Shown: positions 1 through 7,441, counted from the stretch's first letter. The stretch is 26,125 nucleotides of DNA from an uncultured Desulfurobacterium sp. (GCA_913055135.1 CAJXJV010000002.1:1-26125); one strand, 5' to 3'. A program made the numbers and translations. Notes: generated by a model not told the origin, from the sequence alone.

Positions 1-54
1 GAAGGTAAAATACCTCTTGTAAAGCCTGGAAGCAGGAATATTCCACTGAAATAG
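1..54 (+). CDS. C-terminal tail of an unidentified protein (partial)
   Basis: This is the only plus-strand frame open from the first base; the other two meet stops within about 20 bases. It gives 17 residues ending in SRNIPLK and a TAG at 52-54. The stop lies 10 bases before the polyprenyl synthase start, so the two are probably co-transcribed. Too little is present to name a family. Confidence 0.45.
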   Translation, partial: EGKIPLVKPGSRNIPLK

Positions 55-64
55 GCGGTCTTGT

Positions 65-1039
65 ATGAAAATCTTTAAACCTTTTGAAGTTATAAGGGAA
101 GAGCTGGAAAGAGCTGAGGAGTACTCAAGGGAACTCCTCAATTCTAATGTCAGGTTCATTCTCACAGCTGGTGGTTATATTCTTGATAGCGGTGGAAAGA
201 GGGTAAGGCCAGGACTTACAATCATTTCTGGAAAACTTGTTGAAGCTCCTCTTGAAAGATTAATCCCGGTAGCAACCGTTATGGAGTACATGCACACAGC
301 TACTCTTCTTCACGATGATATCGTTGATGGTGCAAAGCTGAGGAGAGGAAGGTTATCAGCAAATGAAGTCTTTGGAAACGACGTTGCAGTCTTAGTTGGT
401 GACTACATGTTTGCAAAAGCCATTTACATCCTTGCAGTTTACGGTGGAGACGAGGTTTTAAAGGTTGCAGCCCAAACTGTTCAGGATATGGCAGAGGGAG
501 AACTCCTCCAGCTTGAAAAGATTGGAAATATCAACCTTACAGAGGAAGAGTACTTTGACATAATTTATCGAAAAACTGCCTCACTTCTTTCAACCTGCTG
601 TGAAGTCGGTGGAATCCTTGGCGGAGCAAGGGAAGAGGAGAGGAAAGCTCTTAAAGACTACGGTAAATTCATCGGTTACGCATTTCAGCTTGTCGATGAT
701 GCCTTTGACTACATATCTGATGAGAAAACAATTGGAAAACCTGCTGGAAATGACATTAGAGAGGGGAAGGTAACCTATCCTCTCCTTTCAGCACTGAAAA
801 AAGCAACAGAATCTGAAAAAGAGAGAATTTCCCAGGTTCTATCAACCGTTGAACCAACTACGGAACAAATCGAATCTGTAAGACAATTTGCATTTGAAAA
901 AGGCGGAGTCAAAGAAACAATTAAACTTGCAAGAGAATACGTAGAAAAAGCAAAAGAAGTTCTCAACGTCTTTCCAGAGTCACCTTTAAAAACTGCCCTC
1001 TTTGAAATTGCAGATTTTATCGTCGAAAGAACCTATTAA
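65..1039 (+). CDS. ispB: Long-chain trans-polyprenyl diphosphate synthase
   Basis: The enzyme adds isopentenyl diphosphate units to an allylic primer to make the long polyprenyl tail of respiratory quinones; it is cytosolic. The 324 residues match the family length. GGKRVRP (about 43-49) binds substrate. The first Asp-rich motif DDIVD is at 84-88 and the second, DDAFD, at 211-215; both chelate Mg2+ in this family. The fifth residue before the first motif is a small Ala (79), which in this family goes with long products rather than C15 or C20. The ATG is preceded by AGGCGG at 53-58. Chain length (C35, C40 or other) cannot be read from sequence, so the ispB symbol is the best fit rather than certain. 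The following 150 bases hold no gene. Confidence 0.9.
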   Translation: MKIFKPFEVIREELERAEEYSRELLNSNVRFILTAGGYILDSGGKRVRPGLTIISGKLVEAPLERLIPVATVMEYMHTATLLHDDIVDGAKLRRGRLSANEVFGNDVAVLVGDYMFAKAIYILAVYGGDEVLKVAAQTVQDMAEGELLQLEKIGNINLTEEEYFDIIYRKTASLLSTCCEVGGILGGAREEERKALKDYGKFIGYAFQLVDDAFDYISDEKTIGKPAGNDIREGKVTYPLLSALKKATESEKERISQVLSTVEPTTEQIESVRQFAFEKGGVKETIKLAREYVEKAKEVLNVFPESPLKTALFEIADFIVERTY

Positions 1040-1114
1040 AGATTTTGTTAGTCCTTAATGATTTTATAAAGCATTCTTGGTTCTTACACAAAATTATTGA
1101 CACAATCAAAGACA

Positions 1115-1130
1115 AGCCGTGGAAACGGCT
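1115..1130. other. Perfect hairpin with GGAA tetraloop in the leader of the 143-residue membrane protein gene
   Basis: The bases read AGCCGT, GGAA, ACGGCT: a perfect six-base-pair stem closed by a GNRA-type loop, 60 bases before the next start codon. No T-run follows on either strand, so it is not a typical intrinsic terminator. It may be a 5' leader structure, an mRNA stabiliser or an operator. The remaining intergenic sequence (1040-1189) shows nothing else I can support; a TTGACA at 1097-1102 has no -10 box at normal spacing. Confidence 0.4.
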
Positions 1131-1189
1131 ATAAGTTATATTGAGAAGATAGTTCAACTCAGTGGATAACCGTATCTGGGGGGCTTAAA

Positions 1190-1621
1190 ATGGGGTATAC
1201 GCGAGAGGAGTTAAAAGAGTTTATGCTCAAAGAAATTGAAATAATACAGGACATCATCAAACGTATGGCTTTCAACTCTTTCATGATGAAGGGATGGACT
1301 GTTACTCTTGTTGCTGTAACTCTGCTACTTAAAGGTTCAGAGTATCAGGTTTTTATAGCTTTCATTCCTTTAATTGTCTTCTGGTATTTAGATGCTTACT
1401 TCCTGTGGCAGGAAAGGCTTTACAGGAGGCTTTACAACTGGGTGGTTCAAAACAGGATGCAAACAGAAGAGTTTTTGTTTGACATGAATGCTTACAGGTT
1501 TAAGGATGAGGAACAATCTAAATTCAGGATTATGTTTTCCATTACTTTAGGATGGTTTTACGGTTCCATTTTTGTTCTCACATTGATTTATGCATTCTTC
1601 TTGTTAGGGGGAGTCGGTTAA
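1190..1621 (+). CDS. Small membrane protein of unknown function
   Basis: This 143-residue protein begins at an ATG with a strong GGGGGG ribosome site at 1177-1182. It has a charged amphipathic start (1-30), hydrophobic segments at about 33-48, 53-72 and 115-139, and a charged stretch between the second and third. The central signature runs FMMKGWTVTL ... FWYLDAYFLWQERLYRRLY. I recall similar small membrane proteins, some beside TIR-domain genes in defence-type loci, but cannot verify that here and see no partner gene. It stands alone between the polyprenyl synthase and a decayed gene on the other strand. The gene is intact and has neighbour-like codon use. Function unknown. Confidence 0.75.
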   Translation: MGYTREELKEFMLKEIEIIQDIIKRMAFNSFMMKGWTVTLVAVTLLLKGSEYQVFIAFIPLIVFWYLDAYFLWQERLYRRLYNWVVQNRMQTEEFLFDMNAYRFKDEEQSKFRIMFSITLGWFYGSIFVLTLIYAFFLLGGVG

Positions 1622-1640
1622 GTGGCAAGGAGAGTATTTT

Positions 1641-2135
1641 TCAGTTTTCATTTGATTTTTTAAGTTCTTTTTCTTTATCGTTAAGTAACCGAATGTTGTC
1701 AGATGCTCTTTGTTCATCTTTTACCCCTTAGTATCTGGGTTATTTTACTAAGAGTGGAATGTTTTAAGTAATCACCTAGAACTAAGTCGTCGTAGAGTTC
1801 TTTTAAGTCTGTCTCGTATTCCTTCACAGATTCTTTTAGTTTCACTGTCAATGGGGACCTCCAGAACGACAGAGTTAGCTGCCAACTCAGCAGATTTCCA
1901 CTCGTTCCAGGCTTTAAATTTATTGATTTCATAAACGGAAACAACCCTGCCAGAAGGTTCCATAACGACTGCGAATCTGTTTTTAGAACTGAAAAAGATG
2001 ATTTTGTTTATCGGATTCTTTGGGTTTTCTACCAGAGCTATCTTGCTCCTCTTTCGTTTCAACATTGCTAAACAAATTCTTATAGCCTTCGAGAATCGTT
2101 CTTACCTGAATTTGAATTCTCTTTACCCTGTCCAT
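1641..2135 (-). pseudogene. Frameshifted gene of unknown family, readable through four successive frames
   Basis: Reading the minus strand from ATG 2135 (GAGG eight bases upstream) gives good coding text (MDRVKRIQIQVRTILEGYKN). It then continues naturally only after a +1 shift near 2020-2050 (IALVENPKNPINKI ... SSKNRFAVVMEPSGRVV), another at the CCCC run around 1854-1857 (PLTVKLKESVKEYETDLKEL, to TGA at 1714), and a third at the GGGG run around 1725-1728 (KDEQRASDNIRLLNDKEKEL, stop 1641-1643). Removing one base at each site would give one protein of about 163 residues. Within each segment the other frames use rare CGA codons or stop early. The family is not recognised. The frame also stays open upstream to the TAA of the iron-sulfur gene, so the original start may have been earlier. 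Sequencing error is possible, but neighbouring genes are unbroken. Confidence 0.6.
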
Positions 2136-2198
2136 TCCTTTAACCTCTGTGACAATGACAGGAACAATATAGTACAGGCACCGGGAGAGGGAATCACG

Positions 2199-3440
2199 TT
2201 ATTCAATGCACTTAACCAGCAGATCTGCAATATGGAATGATTGGATGGATGAATCTATTCTCTCGAGGCCTTCGGCGATGTTCATTACACATCCAGGACA
2301 TTCTGTAAGAACTGCATCACTTTTGGTTTTCTCTATGTTCTTTGCCTTTTTAATCTGAATTTCTCTTGAAATTTCTGGATGAGAGAGTTTAAATGAGCCT
2401 CCCATTCCGCAGCAGTTGTCTGCCTCTTCCAAACTGGTAAACTCAACGTTTCCAACAACTTTTAAAACGTCTAATGGATAGTTCCTTGGGATTTTCTGTC
2501 CTCTAACAATGTGACAAGGATGGTGCCATGTGACTCTTATTTTCTTTGGAAATTTCCACTTACCTACTTCTTCAATGTTCTCAAAGAGAACTTCTATCAG
2601 CTCTCTTGATTCGTAGGGAAGTTCTCTGTATTCTTTCTTCAAAATGTGTCCGCAGGTTGCACAGGCTGTTACTACAAAGTCAACATCTAATTTTTGTAGC
2701 GTTTTGAGGTTTTTTTCTTTCATCTTCTCAAATGTTTTAAGGTCTCCTGAGAAAAATGCTGGAGCTCCACAGCAGTGTTGATCTCGGGGAACAAAGACTG
2801 AGTATCCAAGAGCGTTTAAAACCTTTACAACGTTCATTGCAGTTTCTGTGTAGAAGTTGTTAAACATACAACCTGCGAAGAAGACTGCTTTTCCCTTTTC
2901 AGCTCCTTTTGCTCTGTACCATCTATCTTTATCATTGAAGGGTTTGGACTTTATTTCAGGAAGAAGAACCTTTCCAAGTCTGGGAACGTTTATTAAGAGC
3001 AGTCTGTTCTGTGGACTTTTTGAACTTTTTGTAAAGAGTTTTGTTAGGGGAGCTGTTATCTTTCCAGCAGTCTCAAGGAGATTTCTGTTTGAAAAGAGCA
3101 TAACCGCCGCTTTTTTTTCTGGTGGTAGTCCAAACTTCTCAACTGCAAGAGCTCGTGCAGAAATGATTATCTTTTCATAGTCAACCATTACCGGGCAAAT
3201 CTCTGCACACCTGAGGCAAGTTGTACAGAGGTTGAAGAACTCAGCAGCCTCCTTGTCAAGCTCAACCTTTCCCTGGTTTATCATGTTTGCAAGGAAGATC
3301 TTACCTCTGGCAACAGAAGGCTCTTCATGGGTAACGTTGAAGACAGGACAGACAGTCCTACAGGAACCACAACGGACGCATCTCTCTATAACTTCGTTGT
3401 TGATACCAAGTATCTTCTTTCCTCTTTCTTTCTCTGTCAT
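2199..3440 (-). CDS. GlcF/HdrD-like iron-sulfur oxidoreductase subunit (two 4Fe-4S clusters, two CCG domains)
   Basis: This 413-residue protein is probably the electron-transfer subunit of a flavin-linked dehydrogenase or a heterodisulfide-reductase-like complex. Two ferredoxin-type motifs CxxCxxCxxxCP lie at about 21-32 and 72-83. Two cysteine-rich CCG domains follow: GCMFN, HCCGAP and CATC in the first (about 191-263), HPCH, NCCGMG and CPGC in the second (about 309-384). The order matches glycolate oxidase GlcF, lactate oxidase LutA and HdrD; the physiological partner is not encoded nearby. The frame allows a GTG at 3452, but ATG 3440 is chosen because GGAG sits six bases before it. It lies 120 bases downstream of pyrK on the same strand and may have its own promoter. 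Substrate unknown. Confidence 0.82.
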   Translation of the reverse strand: MTEKERGKKILGINNEVIERCVRCGSCRTVCPVFNVTHEEPSVARGKIFLANMINQGKVELDKEAAEFFNLCTTCLRCAEICPVMVDYEKIIISARALAVEKFGLPPEKKAAVMLFSNRNLLETAGKITAPLTKLFTKSSKSPQNRLLLINVPRLGKVLLPEIKSKPFNDKDRWYRAKGAEKGKAVFFAGCMFNNFYTETAMNVVKVLNALGYSVFVPRDQHCCGAPAFFSGDLKTFEKMKEKNLKTLQKLDVDFVVTACATCGHILKKEYRELPYESRELIEVLFENIEEVGKWKFPKKIRVTWHHPCHIVRGQKIPRNYPLDVLKVVGNVEFTSLEEADNCCGMGGSFKLSHPEISREIQIKKAKNIEKTKSDAVLTECPGCVMNIAEGLERIDSSIQSFHIADLLVKCIE

Positions 3441-3495
3441 CGAGCTCTCCACAAATCAGGAAAGGTTAGCTGTATAAATTTATGAAAAAAACTGA

Positions 3496-3517
3496 TAATT
3501 ACTAATTACTAACTAAC
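3496..3517. repeat. Tandem heptamer repeat upstream of the iron-sulfur gene
   Basis: TAATTAC occurs twice in tandem (3496-3502, 3503-3509), followed by the related TAACTAAC (3510-3517). The run lies 56 bases before the iron-sulfur gene start on its upstream side, so it could be a regulator site or part of a promoter. It is AT-rich and short, so chance is possible. Confidence 0.35.
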
Positions 3518-3560
3518 GGCAGTTCTGGAAATGTTGGAACTTATTTAAGTGGATTGGAGG

Positions 3561-4304
3561 TTACTCAAACAGAACAAGCTTAGAGTTGAATATAGGTCCT
3601 TCTACGCAGCATCTTTGATAGCCTTTTGTTGTCTTTACAGTGCAACCGAGACAGGCACCAACTCCACAGGCCATTCTCCTGTCAAGGGAGAGAAGACATT
3701 CTACGTTAAGTTTTTCTGCTATCTCTTTTACAGCCTTTAGCATTGGCGTTGGTCCGCAGACAAGCCATTTGTAGTCTGTGTACTTTTCAAGATCAGTGGT
3801 TACAAAACCTTTCTTTCCGTAACTTCCATCTTCTGTGTAAACTTCAAAGTCAATGTTGTACTTCTTCAGGAATTCGAGTCCGGATAGATTTTCGCTGTTT
3901 CTCTCTCCGTAAAGGAACTTTACCTCTTTTCCTTTTTCAGAAAAGATCCTTGCAGCGTAAAAGAGTCCTCCAATTCCAATTCCACCTGCAATGAAAAGGT
4001 ACCTTTCACTGTCATCTTCAAAGTAGTTTCCAAGGGGCAGAAGAACGGAAACTTTTCCTTCAACCTCTGTCAGGAGTGCAGTTCCCCTTCCATATACTCT
4101 GTAGAGAAAGGAGACTTTATTTCCTTCAACATTAAAAATTCCCAGAGGTCTTCGAAGGAGTGGATCAAACTGCTTTTTATCCCTTACCTGAACCATTCCA
4201 AACTGACCAGGCTTTATCTTTTCCAAGGTCTCTTTATCAACTTCAATGGTTAGAAGATAATCTTTGCCTGTAATGTGTCTATTTTCAACTACTGGAAACT
4301 CCAT
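3561..4304 (-). CDS. pyrK: Dihydroorotate dehydrogenase electron transfer subunit
   Basis: PyrK passes electrons from dihydroorotate dehydrogenase (PyrD, type 1B) to NAD through FAD and a 2Fe-2S cluster. The 247 residues contain RRPLGIF (51-57) for FAD, AGGIGIGG (106-113) and CGPTPM (183-188) for the nucleotide, and a C-terminal cluster motif C213-x4-C218-x2-C221-x10-C232, with an extra Cys at 233. The open frame runs further upstream, but that part overlaps rpoZ; ATG 4304, one base after the rpoZ stop and with GAGA upstream, gives the normal PyrK start (MEFPVVEN). No pyrD is in the window. Some PyrK-like proteins serve other reductases, but the fit to PyrK is good. Confidence 0.85.
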   Translation of the reverse strand: MEFPVVENRHITGKDYLLTIEVDKETLEKIKPGQFGMVQVRDKKQFDPLLRRPLGIFNVEGNKVSFLYRVYGRGTALLTEVEGKVSVLLPLGNYFEDDSERYLFIAGGIGIGGLFYAARIFSEKGKEVKFLYGERNSENLSGLEFLKKYNIDFEVYTEDGSYGKKGFVTTDLEKYTDYKWLVCGPTPMLKAVKEIAEKLNVECLLSLDRRMACGVGACLGCTVKTTKGYQRCCVEGPIFNSKLVLFE

Positions 4305-4305
4305 G

Positions 4306-4512
4306 CTAATCTCTCTTAAGACAGACTTTTCCTTCTGCAATTTCCATGAGAGCGATAATTGTCTTCTTGTGGTCTTCTCCTTTTTCGTCCTTTCCAAAGG
4401 TGTAGGAGTCAACTGTGTAAAGGTGTCTCGCTCTCTTTGCCGCTACGTGGACTGTTTCGTAGTAGTTCCCAATCTTTTCAACAACCGGCTCCAATGAAAT
4501 TCTCTTAGACAT
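4306..4512 (-). CDS. rpoZ: DNA-directed RNA polymerase omega subunit
   Basis: Omega helps assemble and stabilise RNA polymerase by binding the beta-prime subunit. The 68-residue protein has the family pattern EPVVEKIGNYYETVHVAAKR near the N-terminus and IIALMEIAEGKV near the C-terminus. It overlaps the end of gmk by eight bases and is followed one base later by pyrK, so translation is likely coupled. The gmk-rpoZ order is the same as in many bacteria, which supports the call. Confidence 0.88.
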   Translation of the reverse strand: MSKRISLEPVVEKIGNYYETVHVAAKRARHLYTVDSYTFGKDEKGEDHKKTIIALMEIAEGKVCLKRD

Positions 4513-5158
4513 TTTTAGCCTCCTTTAAAAGCTTCAAAATTTCACTATCTTTTACGATTTTTTCAAGCTGGCTTTTGAGTCTTTCAGTTCTGCACTTTTC
4601 AGCCGTAATGATAGACCTTAATTTCTCAAAGGCAACCTCAAGAAAGTCATTAACCACAAGGTAATCGTAGTAAAGAGCTTTTTCTATTTCACCTCTTGCT
4701 ATTCTCAATCTCTTTTCTATGGTTTTCTCGTCGTCTGTCCCCCTGCTTCTCAGTCTTCTTTCGAGTTCAGTCAGGGATGGGGGGAGAATGAAGATGAGAA
4801 CAGCTTCGGGAAGGTTTTTCTTAACCTGAAGAGCTCCCTGAGTGTCTATGTCAAGAAGAATGTCTTTTCCTGCTTCAAGAGCCTCTGTAACTTGACTCTT
4901 TGAGGTTCCATAGAGGTTTCCATAAACCTCAGCCCACTCTAAGAAATCTCCTTCTTCTATCATTCTTTCAAAGGTTTCTCTATCAACGAAAAAGTAGTCC
5001 TTTCCGTTTATCTCCCCCGATCTTGGTTTCCTTGTTGTATAGGAGACAGAAAACTCCATATCCGGGAAGGCTTTCAATAGCATGTGACAGAGCGTTGTCT
5101 TTCCTGTTCCAGATGGAGCTGAAATAACTATGAGAAGTCCTTTCAATTTTTCTGACAA
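4505..5158 (-). CDS. gmk: Guanylate kinase
   Basis: It phosphorylates GMP to GDP with ATP. The 217 residues carry the P-loop SAPSGTGKTT (13-22), the GMP-binding region VSYTTRKPRSGE (about 38-49) and DYFFVDRETF, and the lid region with RLRSRGTDDEKTIEKRL. The start is a TTG at 5158; GGAGG lies five bases upstream and no ATG fits. The gene follows yicC after 12 bases and overlaps rpoZ, the common yicC-gmk-rpoZ arrangement. Length is normal for the family. Confidence 0.95.
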   Translation of the reverse strand: MSEKLKGLLIVISAPSGTGKTTLCHMLLKAFPDMEFSVSYTTRKPRSGEINGKDYFFVDRETFERMIEEGDFLEWAEVYGNLYGTSKSQVTEALEAGKDILLDIDTQGALQVKKNLPEAVLIFILPPSLTELERRLRSRGTDDEKTIEKRLRIARGEIEKALYYDYLVVNDFLEVAFEKLRSIITAEKCRTERLKSQLEKIVKDSEILKLLKEAKNV

Positions 5159-5170
5159 GGGAGCCTCCAG

Positions 5171-6049
5171 CTATTCAACGTTTTGAACCTGTTCTTTTAT
5201 TCTTGCTATCTCTGTTTTTATTCTAATAACAGGATCTGTTATGTCTATCTCTTTTATCTTATTCCCCAGAGTATTAATTTCTCTATGCATCTCCTGGCAG
5301 AGAAAGTCGAGAGTTTTTCCGACCGGTTCAGTTGAGTTTAGGAGTTCCCTGAACCTATGGATGTGGGCGTGGAGTCTTGAAATCTCCTCTGAAACATCCT
5401 GTTTTTCAGAGAGGAAAGCTACTTCTAATTCGACTCTCTTTTGAAAGTCTTCCGGAATTTCCTCTCCAGAGAGGAGTTTCTGTACTTTTTCCTTTAGCTT
5501 TTCGAAAAGCTTTTGTTCTATTTCCTCTATCTGAGGTTCGAGCTCCCTGAGAATCTTTTCTATTGCTTCAAGTTTCTCTTCAAAATAGGCTTTGAGCTTT
5601 TCTCCCTCTTTCTTCCTTGCTTCATCTACCTCTTTAAGAGCACACCTAAGAGCTTCAAAGAGAACCTCTTTGTACGGTGTGACGTCCAATTCTTCTCTCA
5701 CGAAAACATCTGGAATTGAGAGGAGATCCTTTAGCGATACGTTAATCTTTTTTCCAGAGAGGGCTCCGATTCTATTGGCGGCTTCAATGTACTTCAGTGC
5801 CTCTCCGTAATTTATAGCCACTGGAATTGTTGCATCGGGAGAGAGTCTGTAATGGATATGGAGATCAACTTCTCCTCTCTTTATGTACTCTCCAACTGCT
5901 CCATTGATGTCATTCAAAAAAGGATTAAAAACTCTTGGAATTGAATATCTAATTCTGAGAGCCTTGCCGTTAAGTGTTCTTATCTCAACTGTTATCTCTA
6001 TCTCCTGATTTGACTTTACACACTTTCCAAATCCAGTCATGCTCTTCAA
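5171..6049 (-). CDS. yicC: YicC/YloC family endoribonuclease
   Basis: YicC-family proteins are RNases, or adaptors of RNA decay, acting on structured RNA and some small RNAs. The 292 residues begin with the diagnostic MTGFGK (residue 4 on) and VEIRTLNGKALRIR, carry a charged coiled-coil middle (about 150-200), and end with CQEMHREINTLGNK and the terminal IARIKEQVQNVE typical of the family. The start is taken as TTG 6049 with GAGGT five bases upstream; ATG 6040 is possible and changes only three residues. It sits nine bases after the PpiD-like gene and 12 before gmk, a widely conserved neighbour. Confidence 0.92.
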   Translation of the reverse strand: MKSMTGFGKCVKSNQEIEITVEIRTLNGKALRIRYSIPRVFNPFLNDINGAVGEYIKRGEVDLHIHYRLSPDATIPVAINYGEALKYIEAANRIGALSGKKINVSLKDLLSIPDVFVREELDVTPYKEVLFEALRCALKEVDEARKKEGEKLKAYFEEKLEAIEKILRELEPQIEEIEQKLFEKLKEKVQKLLSGEEIPEDFQKRVELEVAFLSEKQDVSEEISRLHAHIHRFRELLNSTEPVGKTLDFLCQEMHREINTLGNKIKEIDITDPVIRIKTEIARIKEQVQNVE

Positions 6050-6058
6050 GATACACCT

Positions 6059-7381
6059 CTACTGGAAGAACTTCTGATTTATTTTGATCGTTGCTTTCTG
6101 TCTCAGGAGATTTACAAAGTTCTGGTAGTTACTCTCCGTTTTGGCGTTAAGTATGAAGTTTTTAAGCTTTTCCATTTTATCTTTGTCTAACTTATCGACT
6201 GTCAGTTCTGTAATTGGTTCGAAGACTCCAAATCCGTTTTCAAGAGCTATCAGGAATTTCTTCCCTTTATCTCCCATGAAGAGAATCTCGACATCCTGAG
6301 GGTTCACAGGCTTAAACTGGTCTAAAAGTTGTTCTCTACTGATGAATTCTGTCTTTTGTTGAAGCTGAGAACCTTTTTTTAGAAACTCCTCTGCAGCTTT
6401 TCTTGCCATTTCGAGGGCTTTTCTCTTTTTAAGAGTTTCCTCTATCTCTTTTCTGACAGCTTCAAGTGGTTTTACCTTTTCTCCCTCTTTCTTAAAGAAA
6501 ACGTAGTAGTTGTTCTCATCGCTGTAGAAACCAAAGTTCTTTCCTTTGAACTTTTCGGAGATGAGCTTTTTGTCTGTCACTGGCTGAGGATTGAAACTGT
6601 TTAGCTCCTCTGTTTTGCCAGTCTTTGCCAGATTGTAAGCCTTTCTGGCAAGATCCTCTGCGCCATTCTCTTTCTTTGGTATCCGTAGCAGGAAGTACTG
6701 TTCTCCCGTTTTTTCACGGAACTGACTCAGGTTTTTCCTGTAGAACTCTTCTATTTCTTTTTCTGAAACTTCTGGTTTAAAGTCCTTGCTCAGGAAGAGT
6801 TTGTATTTGAACTCTCTCTTTCCAAAGGTCTTCCTGTAAAGGTTCTGGAGTTCAAATTCTGTAACTGATGGAGACCTGTTGACAACTGCCATAAGTTTTT
6901 CAATCAGCAGGTCTTCTCTTACCATTTCTTCGAAAACTTGAGGAGAGAGTCGGTTTGCTTTTAGAAATTCCCTGTAAAGTTCTTCAGAAAACTTTCCATC
7001 TTTTTGGAAGATGGGAAAAGCTCTTATCCTTTTGGCTACAGCCCAGTCGCTGACCTTTATTCCCTCTTTTTCGGCTTCGTCAAGGAGGAGCTTCCTCGTT
7101 ATTAGTCTCTGGAGTGTAGCAATTTTCACGTCCTTATCAGGGAAGATCTTTCTGTAATTTTCTCCAAACTGCTGCTGGAGCTGGTTTACAAGCTGGTTGT
7201 ACTCGCTGTTAAACTCAATCAAATCTATAGATCTGCCGTTTACAGTTGCTACTTCATTTCCAGAGGGACCGGACACAGATCCTCTTCCCCAGACCAGAAA
7301 GATTGTGCCTACAAAAGATGCTGCCACTATCCAGAGGGGAATGCTGAAAGCCTTCATGTTTTTCCTGATTTTTGAAAGCAT
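6059..7381 (-). CDS. Membrane-anchored SurA/PpiD-like periplasmic chaperone
   Basis: Probably helps fold exported proteins at the outer face of the inner membrane. The 440 residues begin with a short basic stretch and one transmembrane helix (about 12-31), as in PpiD (MLSKIRKNM start). A SurA_N-type helical domain follows: VNGRSIDLIEFN ... LITRKLLLDEAEKEGI (about 45-110), FSEELYREFLKANRL and further helices to about 195. The parvulin domain expected next is hard to see: about 225-325 contains only shortened strand-like text (EQYFLLRIPKK ... NNYYVFFKKEGEKVKP) without the glycine-rich core, so isomerase activity is doubtful. GGAGG lies four bases before the ATG. First gene of a minus-strand group; its promoter overlaps that of the divergent TPR gene. 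Confidence 0.75.
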   Translation of the reverse strand: MLSKIRKNMKAFSIPLWIVAASFVGTIFLVWGRGSVSGPSGNEVATVNGRSIDLIEFNSEYNQLVNQLQQQFGENYRKIFPDKDVKIATLQRLITRKLLLDEAEKEGIKVSDWAVAKRIRAFPIFQKDGKFSEELYREFLKANRLSPQVFEEMVREDLLIEKLMAVVNRSPSVTEFELQNLYRKTFGKREFKYKLFLSKDFKPEVSEKEIEEFYRKNLSQFREKTGEQYFLLRIPKKENGAEDLARKAYNLAKTGKTEELNSFNPQPVTDKKLISEKFKGKNFGFYSDENNYYVFFKKEGEKVKPLEAVRKEIEETLKKRKALEMARKAAEEFLKKGSQLQQKTEFISREQLLDQFKPVNPQDVEILFMGDKGKKFLIALENGFGVFEPITELTVDKLDKDKMEKLKNFILNAKTESNYQNFVNLLRQKATIKINQKFFQ

Positions 7382-7392
7382 AAATCCTCCGC

Positions 7393-7420
7393 TTGCAATT
7401 TTATAAGAGAGATTTATACT
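7393..7420 (+). promoter_or_regulatory. Predicted sigma-70 promoter of the TPR gene
   Basis: TTGCAA (7393-7398) and TATACT (7415-7420) are 16 bases apart on the plus strand. Transcription would begin near 7427, about 40 bases before the TPR gene start. The -10 overlaps the divergent minus-strand -10, so the two promoters should compete. Confidence 0.5.
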
Positions 7421-7441
7421 TAAAATTGAGATTTATCTCAA
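7413..7441 (-). promoter_or_regulatory. Predicted sigma-70 promoter of the ppiD-like/yicC/gmk/rpoZ/pyrK group
   Basis: On the minus strand TTGAGA (7441-7436) and TATAAA (7418-7413) are separated by exactly 17 bases, about 30 bases before the SurA/PpiD-like start codon. The -10 box overlaps the one facing the other way. Confidence 0.6.
7426..7441. promoter_or_regulatory. 16-base palindrome, candidate operator
   Basis: TTGAGATTTATCTCAA has seven-base arms around TT. It covers the -35 box of the minus-strand promoter and the expected start site of the plus-strand promoter, where a bound dimeric regulator could block both. No regulator is identified. Confidence 0.45.

Noticed and set aside
1097..1102. 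Perfect TTGACA -35 box upstream of the membrane protein gene
   Set aside because: No acceptable -10 box lies 15-19 bases downstream; the nearest TATAAG is 27 bases away.
1641..2135. Transposase with programmed frameshifting
   Set aside because: There are three shifts rather than one, no terminal inverted repeats were found, and no DDE-type motif is visible.
1998..2240. 80-residue plus-strand open frame
   Set aside because: It is the antisense of the decayed minus-strand gene and of the end of the iron-sulfur gene, with no ribosome site and no protein-like pattern.
3496..3517. CRISPR array
   Set aside because: Only short adjacent heptamers are present, without spacers; no repeat-spacer pattern was found elsewhere in the window.
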